Translations under genes and position numbers: made by a program
Shown: positions 26,702 through 34,795 of the stretch, piece by piece
Position numbering within the stretch: the stretch's first letter is position 1
How the letters are laid out: each line of letters starts with the position of its first letter
Notes under the pieces: model-generated
The model's input: the letters and a program-made list of their open reading frames with translations, nothing else
Databases searched by the model: none
What the model was told of the DNA's origin: nothing
Assembly (NCBI RefSeq): GCF_036345915.1
Contig: NZ_CP107785.1
Coordinates: 9,300,001-9,364,000 of the forward strand
DNA length: 64,000 nt
Direction: 5' to 3'
Source: Nocardia sp. NBC_00565
GTDB taxonomy: Bacteria; Actinomycetota; Actinomycetes; Mycobacteriales; Mycobacteriaceae

Positions 26702-29302
26702 ATGGCCGGGCGATATTCATCGAGCGTCGGATCACTGCCGATGGCCGTCAGCGATTTCGTCGGACGCGAACGGGAGCTGGACAAGATCGCGACGTTGCTG
26801 CTGGATTCGGCGCGCCTGGTCACCTTGATCGGTTCGGGCGGTATCGGCAAGACTCGCCTCGCCACCGAGGCGGTGCACCGCTACCACAAGGCTCGTCGGG
26901 TCCCTGTCCATTGGGTTCGGCTGGCCCGGCTGGCCAGCGGTGCCGACACATCGGCGGTCGAGGACGAGGTCGCGCAGGCGATCGTCGACGCCGACTTCTC
27001 CGATCGATCGGTATGGGCCGCTCTGGTCGATACCCTCACTCGCTCCGACGCCGTTGGCCATCGGCTGCAGACGATCCTGGTGATGGACAACTGCGAGCAC
27101 GTCCTGGACGGGGCCGGGCGATTGATCGCCGAACTGCTCGACGCGGTGCCGGGGCTCACGGTGCTGGCCACCAGTCGCGAGGCGGTCGGCTGGGTCGATG
27201 AGCAGTTGGTGCCGGTCGGTTCCTTGCCTCGGGAGCAGGCGCTGGGACTGTTCCGCAAGCGCGCGGAGCTCACCGGGCGTGCCATCGCCGATGATCAACT
27301 CGCGCTGGCCGATTCGATCTGTCGGCATGTGCACAACCACCCGCTCTACATCCGGCTGGCCGCCGCCCGCCTGCTGCGCCAACCGTTGCCGATGATCCTG
27401 CGTGACCTCAGCGGCGAAGCCGGCGATCGGCGGCTGCGGTGGTCGCACGGTCCGCGCGTCGGCGCCGAGGAGCGGCATCAGGGCATCCGCGATGTCATCG
27501 CGTGGTCCTACGATCTGTGCACGGACCAGGAACGACTGCTCTTCGAGCGGATGTCGGTCTTCGCCGCGGGCTACGACGTGGATCCGGACGATGAAGCCGA
27601 TACATCCGTTCTCGACGTCGGTGCGGAACTGGACGCGATCGAGGGCGTCTGCGCCGATCTCGACATCTTCGCCGGCGATCCGCGAGTCAGCATCGCGAAG
27701 GACAAGGTCGAGGGGCTCTTGGAGCGTTTGGCGGATCAGTCCCTGGTCTCGGTCCACCTGACCTCCGATACCGTCCGTTATTCACTGTTGGAGAGCTTCC
27801 GCGTATTCGCTCAGCAGCGATTGCGCGAGCGCGAGGCCGGCGCTGAATGGGAACGACTGACCGCCCGGCACCGGCGCTACTACCGCGACAAAATCATGCG
27901 GGCCTGCGCCGAATGGTTCAGCCCGGCCGAGCAGGATCTGCTCGATTGGGCACGTGCGGCCTGGGACAACCTGCTCTGCGCGATCGATGGAAGTCTCACC
28001 ACCCCAGGTGAATCGGTGATCGGGCTGGAAATCGCCATCGGCTTGATCACGTTGCGTGTTCCCTTCACCAAGGGGTCACTGCGCGAATCCCGGCGTTGGG
28101 CCGAGCGAACTCTGGCGGCGACCCGCGACCTCGACCCACAGCCCGTCGAACTCCAGATATCAGCAATGGCGCTGATCGGCTGGATCAGCATGTGCCAGGG
28201 TGTGCACGACGACGCCGAGCGGATGCTCGAGGAATGCGTCACCGCCTGCGTTACCGATCCAACGGCAAGGGCGAACTGGCGTCATGCCCCCGAGCGTGAT
28301 TTCGGTCTGCCCGCACCCGTCGAGTTCACCCGCGGTAGCGAACTCATGCTGGTGCAGAGTGACGCGCGTGCGGTAGCGGTACTGGGGTGCGCTCGCGAGA
28401 AATTCACCGCTGGCGGCGATCTCGGTGGTGCGGCCATGAGCGAGCTGTTCGAGGCACTGGCCGCCGGCTTCTGCGGCACCGCGACCCAGGCCATGGAGAT
28501 TGCCCGGCGTCATCTCGACAGCGCCACCGCGGCGCAGGCGCGCTGGGCGAAATCCTGGGCCGAATTGGCGTGGGCGATTGCCCTGACCAAATATGGCGAT
28601 CCCGAGGAAGCGCTCACCGTCGGGCGCAGCGCGTTGGCGGATCAGGTCGCGATGCGCGACCAATGGGGTGCCCTCTGGGCGGTGCACATCCGGATGTGGA
28701 CGCTTGCGCGCATGGCCGCCGATGCGCGGACCACGGGCCGCGCTGCCGCGGACCAGGTGATGGCCGGAGCCACCGAAATCGCACTGCTCAGCGGCGGGGT
28801 CGCCACATGGCGGCAGCGCTTGGGCGTGCACCTCGCGAACCTGGGTCCATTCGAAACCGAAAACGACATCGCTATCGACATCGCACGGGATGTGCTCGGC
28901 CACAAGCTGTTCGAAGCCACCCAGCGCGAGGGGGCCATGCTGCGGCCGGAGCACGGTGAGGTGACGCGGCTGGCGTTGGGCACGTTGTCGATGGACAAGC
29001 TCGAGGTGGATCATCCCGTTCGGCGCGACCGCCCGTCGCCCTGGCAGGAACTGTCGAGCGCCGAACAGGAGGTGGCCACGCTCGCGGCGGCGGGCTGGAC
29101 CAATACGGCGATCGCGGCCCGTCGCGGTAATTCGTTCAAAACCGTAGACGCACAGATGGTCTCGATCTTCCAGAAGCTGATGATCACATCGCGAGCCGAC
29201 ATCATCACCTTCGTGCCCGCCGACCGGCAAGCCGACGTCACGAACGCCGCCGCGCGCCGACCGAAACGCGCACAGCGCAGGCCGACGCCGCGGCGACCTT
29301 GA
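26702..29302 (+). CDS. Large ATP-binding LuxR family regulator
   Basis: An 866-aa regulator. Residues 15-300 form an AAA/NB-ARC-like ATPase with FVGRERELDKI, Walker A GSGGIGKTR and Walker B ILVMDNCEHV. The middle (about 340-770) is helical and TPR-like. The C-terminal LuxR-type HTH is LSSAEQEVATLAAAGWTNTAIAARR followed by a recognition helix (about residues 790-850). Such proteins (LAL or AfsR-like) integrate a signal in the ATPase/TPR part and activate transcription. It is divergent from the StyA-like gene, which is a reasonable target. The tail is strongly basic. Confidence 0.9.
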   Translation: MAGRYSSSVGSLPMAVSDFVGRERELDKIATLLLDSARLVTLIGSGGIGKTRLATEAVHRYHKARRVPVHWVRLARLASGADTSAVEDEVAQAIVDADFSDRSVWAALVDTLTRSDAVGHRLQTILVMDNCEHVLDGAGRLIAELLDAVPGLTVLATSREAVGWVDEQLVPVGSLPREQALGLFRKRAELTGRAIADDQLALADSICRHVHNHPLYIRLAAARLLRQPLPMILRDLSGEAGDRRLRWSHGPRVGAEERHQGIRDVIAWSYDLCTDQERLLFERMSVFAAGYDVDPDDEADTSVLDVGAELDAIEGVCADLDIFAGDPRVSIAKDKVEGLLERLADQSLVSVHLTSDTVRYSLLESFRVFAQQRLREREAGAEWERLTARHRRYYRDKIMRACAEWFSPAEQDLLDWARAAWDNLLCAIDGSLTTPGESVIGLEIAIGLITLRVPFTKGSLRESRRWAERTLAATRDLDPQPVELQISAMALIGWISMCQGVHDDAERMLEECVTACVTDPTARANWRHAPERDFGLPAPVEFTRGSELMLVQSDARAVAVLGCAREKFTAGGDLGGAAMSELFEALAAGFCGTATQAMEIARRHLDSATAAQARWAKSWAELAWAIALTKYGDPEEALTVGRSALADQVAMRDQWGALWAVHIRMWTLARMAADARTTGRAAADQVMAGATEIALLSGGVATWRQRLGVHLANLGPFETENDIAIDIARDVLGHKLFEATQREGAMLRPEHGEVTRLALGTLSMDKLEVDHPVRRDRPSPWQELSSAEQEVATLAAAGWTNTAIAARRGNSFKTVDAQMVSIFQKLMITSRADIITFVPADRQADVTNAAARRPKRAQRRPTPRRP

Positions 29303-29417
29303 GATCGGAGGCCGCGAGCCCCGGCCGACGCGGTGCGCGAGGTGATCCCGCGGTGTTGTCGAATACGCAGGCCAGCAGCTCGGTACTCGAGCTGCTCCGT
29401 CGAAGACGTGCCATCGC

Positions 29418-29584
29418 GGGCGGTGGCACGGGTGGGAGTCGACGCACTCGATGGTGATCGCGGTCTGGTCGTCGTCGGGCTGCCCACGCGGATCGCCACC
29501 CACGTCTTACAACTCGTGCCGCGGCGAATCCTGCTGCCGGTACTCGCTCGACAGAATCCGGGTCTGCGGCGCACTCACGACTAG
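29418..29584 (+). pseudogene. 3' remnant of a short-chain dehydrogenase
   Basis: About 55 codons before the stop at 29584 read VARVGVDALDGDRGLVVVGL, TRIATHVLQLVPRRILLPVL and ARQNPGLRR. This is the typical membrane-associated C-terminal end of SDR proteins. The cofactor and active-site regions are missing. The 115 bp between the LuxR stop and this remnant show no gene. Confidence 0.5.
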
Positions 29585-29675
29585 GGCCGGGTTATGGGCC
29601 AGCTTCGGAGGCATCGGCTGGGACCGGTCCGGAAACGGGCTGTCCGACCGTGATCCGGCAGGCGATGGCGCTGGT

Positions 29676-30338
29676 TCAGGCGGCGGTGTCGTTTTGTGGC
29701 GGTGCGTTGAAGGACGGCAGGGGGCGCCGGCAGATTTCGTGCGCTTCGTCGGCGGGGAGGCCGAACATGCGTAGCAGGTCCTCGGCGACTTGATCCGTGG
29801 CCGCGGCGTCGTCGCGTTCGGGCTGGTCGTGCAGGAGTTGGCCGAGGCAGATCGCGGCCCCGGCCACGACGGTCATGGCCAGTTCCGGGTCGCTGACCTG
29901 GAATCGTCCGGTGCGGGCGGCCGTCTCGATATCGCGGTGAGCGCGGGGTGCGAGGCCTCTGTCGGAACCGGCGAGGGTGAGTCCGTTGTTGAGCAGGACC
30001 TTGCTGAGGGTCGGGTTGCGGCGGTGCAGGCGACCGGTCAGCCGGAAGCTCTGCGCGAACACTTGGGCCGGGTCGTCCATGCCCTCGCACAGTAGATCGA
30101 GGACGACGCCGTGCTGGTCGAGTGCTTCTTCGACCGCGGTCTGGAACAACTCCTCCCGGCTTTGGAAGTGGTTGTAGAACGACCCCATGCCGACATCGGC
30201 GGCCTGGGTGATCTCCAGGATCGGGACATTCAGTTTTCCTTCGGCGATGAGCGCCTGCGCCGCGCTCACCAGCGCGGCGCGGGTACGCGCTTTGCGGCGC
30301 TCCAGGCGGTTGGGTTCCGAACCGGTCGGCAGGGCCAT
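29676..30338 (-). CDS. TetR family repressor of the aromatic operon
   Basis: A 220-aa regulator with the HTH in VPILEITQAADVGMGSFYNHFQSREELF (about residues 38-65). It is divergent from the dioxygenase operon at 30476, with two palindromes of the TGACGA-NN-TCGTCA type between them. It is closely similar to the TetR protein at 11108-11746 (GLAPRA-RDI, LLRMFG). The likely role is repression of the five-gene aromatic operon and of itself. The same palindrome upstream of the MMPL gene at 47355 suggests a wider regulon. The inducer may be an aromatic acid or its CoA ester. Confidence 0.9.
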   Translation of the reverse strand: MALPTGSEPNRLERRKARTRAALVSAAQALIAEGKLNVPILEITQAADVGMGSFYNHFQSREELFQTAVEEALDQHGVVLDLLCEGMDDPAQVFAQSFRLTGRLHRRNPTLSKVLLNNGLTLAGSDRGLAPRAHRDIETAARTGRFQVSDPELAMTVVAGAAICLGQLLHDQPERDDAAATDQVAEDLLRMFGLPADEAHEICRRPLPSFNAPPQNDTAA

Positions 30339-30396
30339 CGCTGTCCACCTCTCACTGGCATGACTCGAGCGCCATCCTAGCTTCTCGGGTCAGCAT

Positions 30397-30410
30397 TGAC
30401 GAATTCCTCA
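30397..30410. promoter_or_regulatory. Secondary TetR operator (one mismatch)
   Basis: TGACGAATTCCTCA differs by one base from the TGACGA-NN-TCGTCA palindrome and lies 31 bp below the main site. It is closer to the tetR start and could mediate autorepression. Confidence 0.5.
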
Positions 30411-30440
30411 GAACCCCTTGACTGACTACCTGTTCGTGAG

Positions 30441-30454
30441 TGACGATATCGTCA
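30441..30454. promoter_or_regulatory. Primary TetR operator TGACGATATCGTCA
   Basis: A perfect 14-nt palindrome 22 bp upstream of the dioxygenase start, directly before its ribosome-binding site. Its position suits repression of the operon by the divergent TetR protein. Confidence 0.75.
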
Positions 30455-30475
30455 GTAATTGGAAGGGAGTGGTCG

Positions 30476-31609
30476 ATGAGCGGCCATCACGACGTGCACA
30501 CCGGTCTGCACAGCGAGCGGGGTGCGCTAGCGGGTGAGCATCCCGGCCGGGCGCGTAATCCGGTGGTGAAGGTGCTCGATCTGGCGTGGCTGGAGTTCCA
30601 GAAACCCGATCTGGAGCGGGCCGAAACCTTCGCGCACGCGTTCGGTTTCACGACGGCGGCGCGCACCGCGGACGAGTTGCAGTTGCGTGGCACGGATCCG
30701 GGCGCGCCGTGTGTGCTCATCCGTCGTGGCGCGGGTTCGCGATTCATCGGACCGGCCTTCCGCACCGCCGACCACGCCGACCTGCTCCGATTGGCGGAGG
30801 CCACGGGTATCGGGCCTACGCCGTTACCTGCGGCTGTCGGCGGGGCGACCGTCGATTTGACCGACCCGAGCGGCCTGCGCGTGCGGGTGGTCGCCGATCC
30901 CCACGAACTGCCCGCGCTGCCCGCGCAACAGCCGCATATTTTCAATGTCGGGCACGAGGTGGTACGCGCCAATGCCATGCAGCGACCGCCGCGTGAACCG
31001 GCGCGGGTGCAGCGGCTCGGACATGTCGTCGTGCAGACGACCAAGTACCGCGAGACCTTGGACTGGTACCTGCAGAACCTGGGCATGATCGTCAGCGACT
31101 TCCTCTTCTACCCGAGGCAGCGCCAGCGCGGACCGGCAATGAGCTTCATCCGCTGCGACCGTGGGTCCACACCGGCCGACCATCACACGCTGGCGCTGAC
31201 GCTCGGCCCGTCCAATCGCTATGTGCACTCGGCATACCAGGTCGCCGACCTGGACGCCCTGGCCGCGGGCGGTGAGTATCTACTCGATCACGGCTATCGC
31301 CGCTCGTGGGGGATCGGCCGGCACATCCAGGGCAGTCAGATCTTCGATTACTGGCGCGACCCGGACGGATTCATGGTCGAACACTTCAGCGACGGCGACA
31401 TGTTCGACTGCACCCTCGAACCGGGCTGGGCCCCGATGAGCGCATCCGGGCTGGCGCAGTGGGGTCCGCCCGCCACCAAAGACTTCCTCGGCATCGCTCC
31501 CGGTCGGGAATCGCTGCACGAACTGCGCGCGATCGTCGACGCGCTACGCGAGGACAACGAATTCGATCTACGCCGCCTGCGCGGCCTGTTGAAAGTAGCC
31601 AGCTCATGA
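30476..31609 (+). CDS. Extradiol dioxygenase (catechol 2,3-dioxygenase-like, VOC)
   Basis: A 377-aa two-module VOC enzyme expected to cleave a substituted catechol next to the hydroxyls. Module two holds the likely iron ligands: the first His in LGHVVVQTTKY (about residue 183), a second in ADHHTLALTLGP, and Glu in DGFMVEHFSDGDMFD near residue 302. ATG 30476 follows a ggaagggag ribosome-binding site. The stop overlaps the FAH gene as ATGA. It heads the operon 30476-36363 and would act on the product of the MhpA-like hydroxylase at its end. Confidence 0.87.
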   Translation: MSGHHDVHTGLHSERGALAGEHPGRARNPVVKVLDLAWLEFQKPDLERAETFAHAFGFTTAARTADELQLRGTDPGAPCVLIRRGAGSRFIGPAFRTADHADLLRLAEATGIGPTPLPAAVGGATVDLTDPSGLRVRVVADPHELPALPAQQPHIFNVGHEVVRANAMQRPPREPARVQRLGHVVVQTTKYRETLDWYLQNLGMIVSDFLFYPRQRQRGPAMSFIRCDRGSTPADHHTLALTLGPSNRYVHSAYQVADLDALAAGGEYLLDHGYRRSWGIGRHIQGSQIFDYWRDPDGFMVEHFSDGDMFDCTLEPGWAPMSASGLAQWGPPATKDFLGIAPGRESLHELRAIVDALREDNEFDLRRLRGLLKVASS

Positions 31610-32541
31610 CCATTTCCATCCTTCGCACCGCCGATGCCTGGTGGGTGCAGACACCTACCGGTGCGGCTCGCATCGATACCGCCGCCACCACGACTCGTGA
31701 GCTGCTGGATGATCGGGCGGCGATCGTCGCGGCGGCTAGCTCGGATACCGTTGCGGTCGAGAGCCTTTCGCTGATCTCGCCGGTGACCGCGCCGTGTCGG
31801 GTGGTCGCGCAGATGACGAATTTCGTCTCCCACGTCAAGGATTCGGGTATGGATCCGGAGACGGTGCCGCTGACGTTCTTCCGTAAGACCTCCGGATCGA
31901 TCAGCGGCCCGAACGACGACGTGATCCGGCCCGCGCATGTGCGGCTGCTGGACTACGAGGTCGAGATCGGCCTCGTCTTCGCCCGCGAGATGCCGGTCGG
32001 CTCGGATATCACCGCGGATAACCTCGCCGACTACATCGCGGGCCTGGTGGTGACCAACGATGTCTCCGCCCGCGATGTACAGCTGCCGAAAACCCAGTTC
32101 TACGAGGCGAAGTCGTATCCGACGTTCACTCCGGTCGGACCGGCGCTGGTGCTGTTGGAGGAAGGTGAGTTGAAGCGGTTCGACGATCTGCGGCTGCGGC
32201 TGTGGGTCAACGGCGCGGTGCGTCAGGATATGACGGTCGCCGACATGATCTATCGACCTGTCGAAACCCTGCGCGCGCTCACCAGGTTTCAGCGGATGGA
32301 TGCCGGAGATCTGCTGCTCACCGGTACACCGGTGGGGACGGCGATCAGCGCGCCGCCCAAGCCCGTCGAGATCATCGGCTCGCTGCTGCCGCCGAAGGTG
32401 AAGTGGCAGCTGTTCTTCAAGGGGCAGGCCAAGAATCCGAAGTATCTGCAGGACGGCGATGTGATGGAGGTGGCGATCGGCACCGACGATGGGGCGATCG
32501 ATCTGGGCCGCCAGCGCACGGTCGTGCGGTACGCCCGGTGA
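31606..32541 (+). CDS. Fumarylacetoacetate hydrolase family protein
   Basis: A 311-aa FAH-fold enzyme. Metal-binding and core blocks are visible: LLDYEVEIGLVFAREMP, VTNDVSARDVQ, and LLLTGTPVGTAI near residue 240. Family members hydrolyse or hydrate acylpyruvates and 2-oxo-enoic acids, or decarboxylate oxaloacetate-like acids. Here it would process the ring-cleavage product of the dioxygenase. Both ends overlap their neighbours (ATGA upstream, GTGA downstream), showing tight coupling. Confidence 0.88.
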   Translation: MTISILRTADAWWVQTPTGAARIDTAATTTRELLDDRAAIVAAASSDTVAVESLSLISPVTAPCRVVAQMTNFVSHVKDSGMDPETVPLTFFRKTSGSISGPNDDVIRPAHVRLLDYEVEIGLVFAREMPVGSDITADNLADYIAGLVVTNDVSARDVQLPKTQFYEAKSYPTFTPVGPALVLLEEGELKRFDDLRLRLWVNGAVRQDMTVADMIYRPVETLRALTRFQRMDAGDLLLTGTPVGTAISAPPKPVEIIGSLLPPKVKWQLFFKGQAKNPKYLQDGDVMEVAIGTDDGAIDLGRQRTVVRYAR

Positions 32542-34442
32542 CCGACAACCTGATGACCGAAGATCTGCTGTGGCCCCGTTACGCCGATCCGAGTGATCTG
32601 CCCGAGATCGAATCCGTGCCCTTGGTCGAACGGGGCCTGCCCGAATCGACCTACGCACTGCTCGAGCGAGCGGCGACACGCTGGCCGGACCGGACCGCCG
32701 TCACGATACTGCCCGAGGCCGCGCGCTGGCGGGAACCGGTGCGGCGCAGCTACTCTCAGCTACTAGCCGAGGTGCATCGGTATGCGAACCTGCTCCATTC
32801 GCTCGGGGTGCGTCGCGATGACGCGGTCGCCTTGATCGCGCCGAATTGCGCGGACCTGATCCCGGCCACCCTCGCCGCCCAGGTGGCGGGCATCGCCGCG
32901 CCGATCAACGGCGGTCTGTCCCGGCAGCACATCGCCGAATTGCTGCGGCGCTCGGGTGCCCGCGTGCTGATCGCGGCCGGCCCCGAACTCGCCCCCGACA
33001 TCTGGGATTCGGTGCGCGAGTTGGCCGAAGGCGGACTATTGGACGCGCTGCTCGTGCTGCGGCCGACCGTCGCGGCGGGTGCGCCGGCGTGGTTGTCCGA
33101 GATCGACAATGTCCGCATCGGATATCTCGAAGACCTTGCGGTCGAACAGGATTCGTCCAGCTTCGCCGGGCAGCCGCCCGCCGCATCGGATCTGTCGGCA
33201 CTGTTCCACACCGGCGGGACCACCGGTATCCCGAAGCTGGCCGCGCACCGCCATGTCGGCGAGGTCGCCAACGCCTGGATGATCGCCGCCAACTCGATGC
33301 TCGACGAGGATGCGGTGGTGTTCGCCGCGCTGCCGCTGTTCCATGTCAACGCCCTCGTCGTCACCTTGCTCGCGCCGATGTTCAAGGGCCAGCAGGTGGT
33401 GTGGGCCGGACCGCTCGGCTACCGGGACTTCGCGCTCTACGGGGAGTTCTGGAATATCGTGGCGCACTACGAGATTGCCGCGATGAGTGCGGTGCCGACC
33501 GTGTACGCGGTGTTGGCGCAGTGCCCGATCGCCGCCGATATCTCCAGCCTGCGGTTTGCGATGGTGGGTGCTTCCCCGCTGCCGCCCGCGGTGCGCGAAA
33601 GCTTTCAGGTCCACACCAGTGTCACGCTGGTGGAGGGGTACGGACTCACCGAGGCGACGTGCGCCACGGCCCGCAGCTTCCCGGAGCGGCCGCGCCCGGG
33701 TGCGGTCGGCCAGCGCATGCCCTACCAGAACGTGAAAGTCGTTCGTATCGCGGCAGATTCGACCTGGATGGAATTGCCCAGCGGTGCGACGGGTGTGCTG
33801 GTCATCAGTGGGCCAACGGTTTTCGGCGGATACGTGACCGGTCGTGATGAGCGCGGACATGTGCTCGACGGGCTCGGCACGCTGACCGACGGCTGGCTGA
33901 ACACCGGCGACCTCGCCCATATCGACGACGACGGCTTCATCCACCTGCACGGTCGCGCCAAGGACCTCATCATCCGCGGCGGGCACAATATCGACCCGGC
34001 GGTCATCGAGGACGCACTGCTGACCCACCCGCAGGTCACCGCTGCGGGCGCGGTCGGCCGCCCCAACGTGCACGCGGGTGAGGTGCCCGTTGCCTATGTC
34101 GCGCTCGCACCCGGTGCCGATGTGACCGAGCCGGAACTGCTCGTCTGGGCGAGCGAGCATGTGCACGAACGTGCCGCCGCGCCCAAAACCGTCACGGTCC
34201 TGGATGCTTTGCCGGTCACCGACGTCGGCAAGCCGTACAAGCTCGGCCTGCGTGCCGACGCCACCCGCCGCGAACTGCTCGAGGCGCTCGCCGTGGTCGA
34301 CACGGTGCGCAGTGTCAGCGCTGCGGTCGAGGACGGCATGGTCGTCGCATCCGTCGAACTCGACCCGTCCGCCGACGAACAGGCGGTCGAGGGGATCCTC
34401 GGCCGTTATGCGATCACCTGGAAAGTTGTGGTGTGCCAATGA
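32538..34442 (+). CDS. Acyl-CoA synthetase (AMP-forming)
   Basis: A 634-aa adenylate-forming ligase. The ATP motif is FHTGGTTGIPKLAAH (about residues 222-236), followed by GYGLTEAT, GWLNTGDLAHIDDDG and the hinge GRAKDLIIRGGHNIDP. The C-terminal GKPYKLGLR carries the likely catalytic lysine region. It would activate an aliphatic or aromatic acid as its CoA thioester. Coupling to ring-cleavage genes suggests it acts on the substrate or on a cleavage product. The GTG start at 32538 overlaps the FAH stop, and the stop overlaps the DoxX start. Confidence 0.88.
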   Translation: MTDNLMTEDLLWPRYADPSDLPEIESVPLVERGLPESTYALLERAATRWPDRTAVTILPEAARWREPVRRSYSQLLAEVHRYANLLHSLGVRRDDAVALIAPNCADLIPATLAAQVAGIAAPINGGLSRQHIAELLRRSGARVLIAAGPELAPDIWDSVRELAEGGLLDALLVLRPTVAAGAPAWLSEIDNVRIGYLEDLAVEQDSSSFAGQPPAASDLSALFHTGGTTGIPKLAAHRHVGEVANAWMIAANSMLDEDAVVFAALPLFHVNALVVTLLAPMFKGQQVVWAGPLGYRDFALYGEFWNIVAHYEIAAMSAVPTVYAVLAQCPIAADISSLRFAMVGASPLPPAVRESFQVHTSVTLVEGYGLTEATCATARSFPERPRPGAVGQRMPYQNVKVVRIAADSTWMELPSGATGVLVISGPTVFGGYVTGRDERGHVLDGLGTLTDGWLNTGDLAHIDDDGFIHLHGRAKDLIIRGGHNIDPAVIEDALLTHPQVTAAGAVGRPNVHAGEVPVAYVALAPGADVTEPELLVWASEHVHERAAAPKTVTVLDALPVTDVGKPYKLGLRADATRRELLEALAVVDTVRSVSAAVEDGMVVASVELDPSADEQAVEGILGRYAITWKVVVCQ

Positions 34443-34795
34443 AAATCGCCTCGATTGTGCTCGCGGCAGTGTTGGCGGCGGAGTTCGTATCCTTCGGGAC
34501 GGCGAAGCTGGTCGCGGTCGCTTCGATGCGTAAACGCGCCGCGCACCTCGGTTACTCCACCGCCGCCTACCGTGGCATCGGTGCACTCGAAATCGCCGCG
34601 GCGGGTGGCGTGCTGGTCGGTTTGGCCCAGCCGCCGGTCGGTGTGGCAGCGGGAATCGGGTCGGCGCTGTTGATGGCCGGGGCCGTGGTCGTCCATGTGC
34701 GCAACGGTGACGGTGTAGCGGAATTCGTGCCCGCGGCCGGCACCGGGCTCGTCGCCCTCGGGTACCTCGCGACGCTGTCCGGGGTCTCCCCGTGA
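34439..34795 (+). CDS. DoxX-like membrane protein
   Basis: A 118-aa protein with four hydrophobic segments (IASIVLAAVLAAEFVSFG, IGALEIAAAGGVLVGLA, VAAGIGSALLMAGAVVVHV, AAGTGLVALGYLATL). The GTAKL motif after helix one is typical of DoxX. DoxX proteins occur beside oxygenase operons and may act in redox or quinone chemistry at the membrane, but the precise role is unknown. Both ends overlap neighbouring genes. Confidence 0.82.
   Translation: MKIASIVLAAVLAAEFVSFGTAKLVAVASMRKRAAHLGYSTAAYRGIGALEIAAAGGVLVGLAQPPVGVAAGIGSALLMAGAVVVHVRNGDGVAEFVPAAGTGLVALGYLATLSGVSP

Noticed and set aside
29418..29584. A stand-alone small gene in the 3' flank of the LuxR gene
   Set aside because: The sequence matches only the end of an SDR protein and has no proper start, so it was called a remnant.
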